Positions 1 through 4,975 of a stretch of 7,470 nt of DNA are shown piece after piece (within the stretch, counting starts at the first letter, position 1; each line of letters begins with the position of its first letter). A program made the translations under genes and the position numbers. Under the pieces are notes generated by a model, which searched no databases, was not told the DNA's origin, and was given only the letters and a program-made list of their open reading frames with translations. Source of the DNA: Coriobacteriia bacterium (GTDB lineage: Bacteria > Actinomycetota > Coriobacteriia > Coriobacteriales > QAMH01); NCBI GenBank assembly GCA_900758075.1, contig CAAEQF010000154.1, forward strand, positions 1-7,470, in the 5' to 3' direction.

Positions 1-35
1 GACCGGTCGTGCCTACATCGCAGGTCGATGGACAT
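1..35 (-). CDS. Possible start of a next gene, truncated by window edge
   Basis: An ATG at 35 opens a frame of 11 full codons (MSIDLRCRHDR) that continues past the left edge. Support is the GGGAGG with a 7-nt spacer and the shared orientation with all confident genes, 133 nt after the acyltransferase stop. An in-frame ATG at 50 is less well placed. Too little is visible to recognise a family, and the frame may simply be spurious. Confidence 0.25.
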   Translation of the reverse strand, partial: MSIDLRCRHDR

Positions 36-89
36 GGAAAAGCCTCCCATCTCTCGGACTTTTATTTCCATGTCCAAGAAATGGGAGGC
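29..89. repeat. Interleaved perfect inverted repeats (A-B-A'-B'), possible pseudoknot or translational switch
   Basis: Arm A, TGGACATGGAAA (29-40), is the exact reverse complement of A', TTTCCATGTCCA (65-76). Arm B, GCCTCCCAT (42-50), is the exact reverse complement of B', ATGGGAGGC (81-89). The pairs cross rather than nest: the order is A, 1 nt, B, 14 nt, A', 4 nt, B'. Crossing pairs are the topology of an H-type pseudoknot. The 1-nt and 4-nt connectors look too short to span both full stems at once, so partial or mutually exclusive pairing is more likely. On the minus strand, arm B contains GGGAGG and arm A the ATG of the possible gene at 35. Repeats are read directly; function is inference. 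Confidence 0.75.
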
Positions 90-168
90 AGTTCAATGGC
101 AAAGCGGGGCTTTTTCATGCGCGGGCGGAGGCTGCGCAGGGCACGTCCGCTCGAGCACGCGAATGGGG
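36..168. other. Non-coding stretch downstream of the acyltransferase gene
   Basis: No confident gene is seen here. On the minus strand, after the acyltransferase TAG, there is no strong terminator. A small hairpin (AAAGC, 3-nt loop, GCTTT; 101-113) is followed by five T only when read on the plus strand (111-115, partly within the stem), so its role for the upstream gene is doubtful. The left part is filled by the interleaved inverted repeats described separately. Confidence 0.5.
43..48 (-). promoter_or_regulatory. Possible Shine-Dalgarno GGGAGG within inverted repeat arm B
   Basis: On the minus strand GGGAGG lies 7 nt before an ATG at 35-33, ideal spacing. It is wholly inside arm B (42-50), so pairing with 81-89 would mask it. 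The same arm on the plus strand (83-88) also gives GGGAGG 7 nt before an ATG at 96, so the signal is not strand-specific. Confidence 0.4.
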
Positions 169-2154
169 CTATTCGCCATCCGATACGGCAGTGCCGCCGT
201 CTTGCTCTGGCAGGTAGTCTTTGAGCGAATCGTAGATGAGCTGCTCGTAGACCTTTGGCCCGTCTGGCTGGCGCAGATGCTCCTTGTCGTCCCAGAGGTA
301 CTCCCCCATATGGTCTTTGACCAGGGAATACCAGTCGATCAGGTGGACGTTGTCGTGCTTGTCGGCGAAATCTGCCAGACGCGCGTTCGTGTCCGCCTCG
401 AAGCTGTCGGGGACTTTCACGTTGACGAGGAACAGCTCTCGGTCGTCGCCCACGAGGTCGTGGATTTCCTCGAGCTCGCCATCTTTGATCGGATGGTTGG
501 AGAAGCACGCGAAGATGACGCAGTGCCCGACGACGCCCTGGTCCGAGTATCCCTTGTAGACATCGCGTGCCTGGAACAGCCAGCGCCCGATGTAGCTGTC
601 GTTGAGGCCGTTGGGAAACAGCGCTTTGAACTCGTCGACCGAATCTCCCGGGATGGAGTCGCCGATCAGGAGCGGGTTGTACACGCCGTCTTGGTGTTCC
701 GGGACTTGGATTGCCTGCCCCGCCGCCGCACCCGTGCTCACGAGCGCATCGCGCGGGACATAGTCGGTATCGGGCACCGCCGCGATCCCCACGAGCGCGA
801 TGAGGAGGACCGCCATTGCCGACGCAGCCGGTACGAGCACCCGCGCGTGCAGGCAGGCACGAAAGTCGAGCGATCTTGCGCGCAGCTTGGCGATCGCCCT
901 GCCGAGCGCGCCTTTGCGGATCGGGTCTTCCACAAACCGGAACGAGAGCTCCGAAATGCCGAAGGTGAGGGCGAGCACGAGCAGGCAGAACCACCAGGAG
1001 TGCCCGTTGAGCGCGGGATCGAGCGGGGCAAGCAGCAAGATGAGCGGGAAATGCCACAGGTACATGCCGTACGAGCGCGTGCCGATCCAGACGAGCGGGC
1101 GTGCCTCGAAGACCTTTGCAATCCTGCTGCGGGGATAGACGAGCACCATCACAAGCACGGCGGTGAGCACAGAGGCGAGCGCGATGCCGCCCCGGTACAT
1201 GAACGGCGACATGCCGTCGGTCGCGACCATCATGGCGATGAGGCCGAGAAGGGCGACAGTTCCCACGAAGTCGAGAATGCGGACGCTGCGCTCGGGCACG
1301 TCTCGAGTGCTCTCAAGCGACAGCGACTGCCCTGGCCAGTTCAAGGCGAGCCAGGCGCCGATGAGAAGCGAGAACGCGCGCGTGTCGGTGCCGTAGTAGA
1401 CGCGGGTCGGGTCTGCCTGCGGGTTGTAGAGAAGTGCCATGAGCAGCATCGATGCCGCCGCGAGCGCAAGGCACACGCGCCCGAGCACCTTGCGCTTGCC
1501 GCCCAGCTTGAACACGAGCAGAAGCACGAGCGGCCACACGACGTAGAACTGCTCCTCGATGGCGAGCGACCAGAAGTGCGTGAGCGGCGAAGGCGCGCCG
1601 AGGCTGTCGAAGTACGACATGCCGCGAAAGACGTACCACCAGTTCTGGAACCAGAACAGCGAGGGGATGATGTCGGGGCGCATCTTGGTGAGCAACGCAT
1701 GGTTGAACAGCACGCACAACGCCGCCACGACGAACACGACGACGAAGATCGCGGGGAACAGGCGCCGCACGCGGCGCAGCCAGAACTTGGGGAGGTTGAT
1801 CGTGTTGCTCTCGCGGTACTCGTTGACGAGGATGCCGGTAATCAGGTAGCCGGAGAGCACGAAGAAGACGGTGACGCCCAGCAGGCCGCCATGCACGTGC
1901 GCACTGCCCAGGTGATATGCGATCACGCCCAGCACGGCGAGCGCGCGCAAACCGTCGAGCGACGGGATATAGCGGCGGTCGTGCTGCGCTTTCTCGTATC
2001 CGGCGCCCTCCGCTCTCGCAGCCTTTCCGGGCGCTTTGCGGGCACTCGCCGACGCAGCGCCCACCCCGTAGCGGGTGCTGTAGTATCCGGCTTTCCTTCC
2101 CACCTGGGGTGTTTCTGACCGATTGCGCTTGCTGGCGCCGCTGCTGGTGCTCAC
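169..2154 (-). CDS. Membrane O-acyltransferase (acyltransferase 3, OafA/OatA-like) with C-terminal SGNH-like domain
   Basis: This 661-residue protein matches the acyltransferase 3 plus SGNH architecture of OatA/OafA-type enzymes, which move acyl (usually acetyl) groups across the membrane onto peptidoglycan or surface polysaccharide. Residues 1-61 form a basic cytoplasmic N-terminus. Then come family motifs: RRYIPSLDGLRALAVLGVIAYH with His81, GVTVFFVLSGYLITGIL at 93-109, FWLRRVRRLFPAIF at 124-137, THFWSLAIEEQFYVVWPL at 192-209 and IGTRSYGMYLWHFPLILLL at 357-375. About ten membrane helices span 63-402 and an eleventh 438-460, putting the rest outside. The C-terminal domain has LLIGDS with the likely nucleophile Ser500, IGRW at 522-525, NVKVP and HLIDWY segments, and a D-x-x-H pair (Asp623, His626). 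The usual GTN block is replaced by CFSN (550-553). The substrate cannot be told from sequence. It has its own candidate promoter, and no strong terminator follows. Confidence 0.93.
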   Translation of the reverse strand: MSTSSGASKRNRSETPQVGRKAGYYSTRYGVGAASASARKAPGKAARAEGAGYEKAQHDRRYIPSLDGLRALAVLGVIAYHLGSAHVHGGLLGVTVFFVLSGYLITGILVNEYRESNTINLPKFWLRRVRRLFPAIFVVVFVVAALCVLFNHALLTKMRPDIIPSLFWFQNWWYVFRGMSYFDSLGAPSPLTHFWSLAIEEQFYVVWPLVLLLVFKLGGKRKVLGRVCLALAAASMLLMALLYNPQADPTRVYYGTDTRAFSLLIGAWLALNWPGQSLSLESTRDVPERSVRILDFVGTVALLGLIAMMVATDGMSPFMYRGGIALASVLTAVLVMVLVYPRSRIAKVFEARPLVWIGTRSYGMYLWHFPLILLLAPLDPALNGHSWWFCLLVLALTFGISELSFRFVEDPIRKGALGRAIAKLRARSLDFRACLHARVLVPAASAMAVLLIALVGIAAVPDTDYVPRDALVSTGAAAGQAIQVPEHQDGVYNPLLIGDSIPGDSVDEFKALFPNGLNDSYIGRWLFQARDVYKGYSDQGVVGHCVIFACFSNHPIKDGELEEIHDLVGDDRELFLVNVKVPDSFEADTNARLADFADKHDNVHLIDWYSLVKDHMGEYLWDDKEHLRQPDGPKVYEQLIYDSLKDYLPEQDGGTAVSDGE

Positions 2155-2160
2155 GTGCTT

Positions 2161-2166
2161 CCTCCC
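2161..2166 (-). promoter_or_regulatory. Shine-Dalgarno GGGAGG fixing the acyltransferase GTG start
   Basis: GGGAGG on the minus strand ends 6 nt before the GTG at 2154. It is the strongest ribosome site near this frame and supports the GTG start over internal GTG codons at residues 18 and 31, which lack comparable sites. Confidence 0.8.
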
Positions 2167-2179
2167 GACAATAGGTGTG

Positions 2180-2208
2180 AATGTACTTCACGTGCACGGC
2201 ATGGGCAA
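2180..2208 (-). promoter_or_regulatory. Candidate promoter of the acyltransferase gene
   Basis: On the minus strand TTGCCC (2208-2203, four of six matches to TTGACA) and TACATT (2185-2180, four of six to TATAAT) are separated by exactly 17 nt. A transcript from here would have a leader of about 20 nt and include the Shine-Dalgarno of the acyltransferase gene. Position between a terminator and a well-marked start supports it; the hexamers alone are only moderate. Confidence 0.4.
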
Positions 2209-2213
2209 GGCAC

Positions 2214-2251
2214 TTGCGCAATTCGGCACGATTCGTCCAAAAGTTGCGCAA
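2214..2251. repeat. Two copies of palindrome TTGCGCAA upstream of the acyltransferase gene
   Basis: TTGCGCAA, a perfect 8-bp palindrome, occurs at 2214-2221 and again at 2244-2251, exactly 30 bp apart (close to three helical turns). The nearer copy lies 5 bp upstream of the candidate -35 hexamer. The farther copy overlaps the T-tract of the arginine-operon terminator. Same-face spacing of twin palindromes beside a promoter suggests an operator for a dimeric regulator; this is inference and no regulator is identified. Confidence 0.4.
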
Positions 2252-2289
2252 AAAATGAAGAGAGGGGGCGTGTGCCGTCCCCTCTCTTC
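2250..2289 (-). terminator. Rho-independent terminator of the arginine operon
   Basis: On the minus strand a perfect 11-bp stem, GAAGAGAGGGG (2289-2279) with CCCCTCTCTTC (2267-2257), closes an 11-nt loop. It is followed, after one A, by six consecutive T (2255-2250). It begins about 30 nt after the argG stop. On the plus strand the stem is not followed by a T-run, so it acts in the operon direction only. It separates the arginine operon from the acyltransferase gene. Confidence 0.93.
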
Positions 2290-2318
2290 TTGCAAGCGTA
2301 CCGGTTGTCGGCGAGAGG

Positions 2319-3536
2319 CTACTTGCTCTCTTCGACCTTGCGACGCTGACGCGCCCAGACGCGGGTGGGCAGACCGTGCAAGTCGATGAAGCCCTTGGCG
2401 GAGTCACGATCGAACGTGTCGCCCTCGTCGTAGGTCGCCAGGTTGTAGTCGTATAGGGAGTACTCGCTGCGGCGGCCAACGGTCACGCAGGAACCCTTGT
2501 AGAAGCGCAGGCGGACATCGCCGGTGAGCACCTTTTGGGTGGTCGCGCAGAAGCCGTCGAGGGCCTCTTTGAGCGGCGAGTACCACAGGCCGTTGTAGAC
2601 GAGCGTGGCCCACTTCTGCTCGACGACGGGCTTGAAGTGAAGGACCTCACGCTCGAGGCACAGGTCTTCGAGCGCCTTGTGCGCCTGGATGATGGCCAGC
2701 GCGCCGGGAACCTCGTAGCACTCGCGCGATTTGACGCCGACGAGACGGTTCTCGATCATGTCGATGCGGCCAAAGCCGTTACGGCCGGCAATCTCGTTCA
2801 TCTTGAGGATGATCTGGTGGAAGCTCATCTTCTCGCCGTCGAGCGCGCACGGCACGCCCTGCTCGAAGCTGATGATGACGACGTCGCCCTCGGCAGGCGC
2901 CTCGTAGCCGGGCTTGGTGAGCGTGTAGATATCCTCGGGGGGCTCGTTCCAGGGGTCTTCGAGCACGCCGCACTCGATGGCACGGCCCCACAGATTGTCG
3001 TCGATGGAATACGGTGAATCCTTGGTGGTGGGAACCGGCACGCCATGCTGCTTTGCCCACTCCATCTCCTGCGGACGCGTGCGCAGGTCCCACTCGCGCA
3101 CCGGCGCGATGATGGTCAGGTCGGGATCGAGCGACTGAACGGCGACCTCGAAGCGAACCTGGTCGTTGCCCTTGCCCGTGCAGCCGTGCGCGACGTACTT
3201 GGCGCCGTACTGGTGCGCGATGTCGACGAGGTGCTTGGCGATGACCGGGCGGCTCAGGCAGCTGACCATGGGATACTTGTTCTCGTACATGCAGTTAGCG
3301 GCAAGCGCCTTGGTGAGGAAGTCGTTGACGTATTCCTCGCGCATGTCGATGGCGAGCGACTCGATCGCGCCGACCTGCAGGGCCTTCTGGCGGACGTACT
3401 CGAGGTCCTGGCGCTCCTGCCCGACATCTCCGACCATCGCGATGACGTCGAGGCCCTTTTCCTCCATGAGCCACTTGATGCAGACCGACGTGTCCAGACC
3501 GCCGGAATATGCGAGCACAACCTTGTCTTTTGCCAT
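2319..3536 (-). CDS. argG: Argininosuccinate synthase ArgG
   Basis: ArgG (405 aa, normal length) joins citrulline and aspartate, using ATP cleaved to AMP and pyrophosphate, to give argininosuccinate. It is an N-type ATP pyrophosphatase; the nucleotide loop AYSGGLDTS sits at residues 9-17. Other conserved blocks are VGDVGQ at 35-40, YPMVSCLSRPVIAKHLV at 88-104, VAHGCTGKGNDQVRFE at 115-130 and YSIDDNLWGRAIECG at 176-190. VGVKSRECYEVPGA at 266-279 is the citrulline/aspartate-region segment. The start MAKDKVVLAYSGG is chosen because it has a well-spaced AAAGGA and matches the usual family N-terminus; the longer frame from 3584 adds 16 unrelated residues. It is the last gene of the operon, and its stop is followed about 30 nt later by a strong terminator. 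The partner argininosuccinate lyase (argH) does not follow. Confidence 0.98.
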   Translation of the reverse strand: MAKDKVVLAYSGGLDTSVCIKWLMEEKGLDVIAMVGDVGQERQDLEYVRQKALQVGAIESLAIDMREEYVNDFLTKALAANCMYENKYPMVSCLSRPVIAKHLVDIAHQYGAKYVAHGCTGKGNDQVRFEVAVQSLDPDLTIIAPVREWDLRTRPQEMEWAKQHGVPVPTTKDSPYSIDDNLWGRAIECGVLEDPWNEPPEDIYTLTKPGYEAPAEGDVVIISFEQGVPCALDGEKMSFHQIILKMNEIAGRNGFGRIDMIENRLVGVKSRECYEVPGALAIIQAHKALEDLCLEREVLHFKPVVEQKWATLVYNGLWYSPLKEALDGFCATTQKVLTGDVRLRFYKGSCVTVGRRSEYSLYDYNLATYDEGDTFDRDSAKGFIDLHGLPTRVWARQRRKVEESK

Positions 3537-3596
3537 GTGCCTAAATCCTTTCGTAGTAAACGACGACTCGAGCCGAGCCATCAACCGTACCCAAAT
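3537..3596 (-). other. argR-argG intergenic spacer with argG ribosome-binding site
   Basis: This 60-nt gap is the largest within the visible part of the arginine operon. On the minus strand it ends with AAAGGA (3551-3546) and a 9-nt spacer before the argG ATG, which supports the start at 3536 rather than the upstream in-frame ATG codons at 3584 and 3581. A poor promoter-like pair (TTGATG, 18 nt, TTTACT) and an imperfect 12-bp palindrome centred on CTCGAG are present. Neither is strong enough to call. There is no terminator hairpin, so argG is probably still read from the operon transcript. Confidence 0.6.
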
Positions 3597-4031
3597 CTAT
3601 TTATTCGAGAGCATGCTGTCCACTCTCTTTTGGAAAAGTTTCCCCGCTTCCTCGTCTGCGGTGATGACGAGGATCGTGTCGTCTCCGGCAATCGAGCCGA
3701 GCACGCCTTCGGGAAGCGCCGAGTCGAGCGCAGCGGCAACGCTCGATGCCGAGCCGGGCTCCGTGAACAGCAGTACCTGATTGCCGGCACGCTTGGTCGC
3801 GCGCCCCGTCGCCATGAGGATGGTCTTGAAGCGCAGGTCCTCGGCGAGCGCGTAGAAGCCCCTCTCGTCCTTCTGCAGGTCGAGGTCCGAGATATCCCTC
3901 GAGACGGTGGCCTGCGTGACGTCGAAGCCATGTTCCTTCAGCGCGGTCACCAGCCCTTGCTGGGTGCGGATGCCGCCCGAGCGCACGAGCGCGCGAATCT
4001 GGCGCTGCCTGTCTTCCCGTGTCGACGACAT
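3597..4031 (-). CDS. argR: Arginine repressor ArgR
   Basis: ArgR (144 aa; family about 145-170) is the arginine-responsive transcription factor that binds ARG boxes as a hexamer when arginine is plentiful. The N-terminal winged helix-turn-helix is clear: RQRQIRALVRSGGIRTQQGL at residues 8-27 and VTQATVSRDISDLDLQK at 38-54, with the family-defining TQATVSRDI recognition segment. The C-terminal trimerisation and arginine-binding domain has SASSVAAALDSALPEGVLGSIAGDDTILVI, with the GDD at 116-118 that binds arginine. The gene starts 2 nt after the argF stop with only a weak GGGG-type Shine-Dalgarno, so translational coupling to argF is likely. Lying inside the operon it should be co-repressed with its targets if, as expected, the operon promoter upstream of the window carries an ARG box. 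No convincing ARG box was found inside the window. Confidence 0.97.
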   Translation of the reverse strand: MSSTREDRQRQIRALVRSGGIRTQQGLVTALKEHGFDVTQATVSRDISDLDLQKDERGFYALAEDLRFKTILMATGRATKRAGNQVLLFTEPGSASSVAAALDSALPEGVLGSIAGDDTILVITADEEAGKLFQKRVDSMLSNK

Positions 4032-4033
4032 GC

Positions 4034-4975
4034 CTACCCCATAACCAGGGACAGCAGGGCCTTCTGGGCGTGCAGGCGGTTTTCCGCCTCGTCGAAGATG
4101 ACCGACTGCGGGCCGTCCATTACCTCGTCGGTGACCTCCTCGCCACGATGCGCCGGCAGGCAGTGCATGAACAGGGCGTCGTCTTTTGCAAGTGCCATGA
4201 GGGCCGCATTGACCTGGAAGCCCTCGAACTCCTCGAGGCGCTTGTCATGCTCGGCTTCGTCGCCCATCGACGTCCAGGTGTCGGTGAGGACGACGTCGGC
4301 GCCCGCAACGGCGTCTTGCGGGTTGTCGAACACCTCGATGGTCGCGCCCGTCTGCTGGGCGACGGCACGCGCCTCTTCCACGACGGCGGCATCGGTCGGG
4401 TGCGTGGACGGGCAGCCGATCCTCACGTGCATGCCGGCAAGCGCGCCGAGCTCGACGTAGGTGTTGGACATGTTGTTGCCATCGCCCACATAGGCGAGCA
4501 CGAGCCCCTCGAGCGCGCCTTTGTGCTCGCGGATGGTGAGCGCGTCGGCAAGCCCCTGGCAGGGATGGAAGTCGTCCGTGAGCGCGTTGACGACCGGAAT
4601 CTTCGCCCATTTGGCGATCTCTTCGACCTTGGCCTGCTCGAAGGTGCGGATGACGATCGCATCGACGAAGCGCTCGAGCACGAGCGTCGTGTCGTGCACG
4701 GTCTCGCCGCGGCTGAACGCCGAGTGGTTGTCGCTCATGACGAGCGGGTGGGCACCCAGACGGTAGGTGCCGATCTCGAAGCTCGAGCGCGTGCGCAGCG
4801 AGGGTTTCTCCAAGATGATGGCGACCGACTCGTCCTTGCACGGCGTCTCGTGGACGCCGGCTGCCCAATCGGCCTTCTGCTGGGCCGCGGTGTCGAGCAC
4901 GAGCCCGAATTCCTCGGGAGTGAGGTCGAGCAGGCGGAGCAGGTCGCGCCCCGCGAGTGGATTGTCATTAGTCAT
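4034..4975 (-). CDS. argF: Ornithine carbamoyltransferase ArgF
   Basis: ArgF (313 aa, typical length) condenses ornithine with carbamoyl phosphate to citrulline in the cytoplasm. The carbamoyl-phosphate site is KPSLRTRSSFEIG at residues 57-69, an S-L-R-T-R version of the usual STRTR motif. Also visible are FHPCQGLAD at 136-144, VGDGNNMSNT at 163-172, the SMG loop in TDTWTSMGDE at 231-240, and the ornithine-site motif MHCLPAHRGEEV at 270-281. The SMG loop and HCLPAHRGEE argue for true ornithine carbamoyltransferase rather than an acetyl- or succinylornithine enzyme, consistent with argJ in the operon. The ATG overlaps the argD stop as ATGACTAA and has AGGAGG with a 6-nt spacer. An upstream in-frame ATG (5020) would add 15 residues lying within argD and was not chosen. 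A catabolic role (arcB) is unlikely in this operon. Confidence 0.97.
   Translation of the reverse strand: MTNDNPLAGRDLLRLLDLTPEEFGLVLDTAAQQKADWAAGVHETPCKDESVAIILEKPSLRTRSSFEIGTYRLGAHPLVMSDNHSAFSRGETVHDTTLVLERFVDAIVIRTFEQAKVEEIAKWAKIPVVNALTDDFHPCQGLADALTIREHKGALEGLVLAYVGDGNNMSNTYVELGALAGMHVRIGCPSTHPTDAAVVEEARAVAQQTGATIEVFDNPQDAVAGADVVLTDTWTSMGDEAEHDKRLEEFEGFQVNAALMALAKDDALFMHCLPAHRGEEVTDEVMDGPQSVIFDEAENRLHAQKALLSLVMG

Noticed and set aside
1..8. Palindrome GACCGGTC at the left edge
   Set aside because: Eight-base G+C-rich palindromes are common by chance, and the context is cut by the window.
101..115. Small AAAGC/GCTTT hairpin as a terminator for the acyltransferase gene
   Set aside because: The stem is 5 bp with a 3-nt loop, and the T-run follows it only on the plus strand, the wrong direction for that gene.
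28..2118. A 696-codon plus-strand open frame opposite the acyltransferase gene
   Set aside because: It is antisense to a gene with clear family motifs and has a low-complexity His/Glu/Arg/Asp-rich product, typical of the shadow frame of G+C-rich codons. No family motif is seen.
3537..3584. Upstream ATG start for argG at 3584
   Set aside because: It would add 16 residues unlike the family and lacks a good ribosome site, while the ATG at 3536 has one and matches the usual N-terminus.
3537..3596. Internal promoter (TTGATG, 18 nt, TTTACT) and palindrome around CTCGAG before argG
   Set aside because: Hexamer matches are poor, the palindrome has a mismatch, and neither resembles an ARG box. Kept only as a note on the spacer.
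3045..4460. A 471-codon plus-strand open frame opposite argG, argR and argF
   Set aside because: It crosses three well-defined genes and encodes no recognisable domain; shadow frame.
4034..4975. ArgF as an acetylornithine or succinylornithine carbamoyltransferase because of SLRTR in place of STRTR
   Set aside because: The HCLPAHRGEE and SMG motifs and the presence of argJ fit ordinary ornithine carbamoyltransferase; the Leu variant is a tolerated change.
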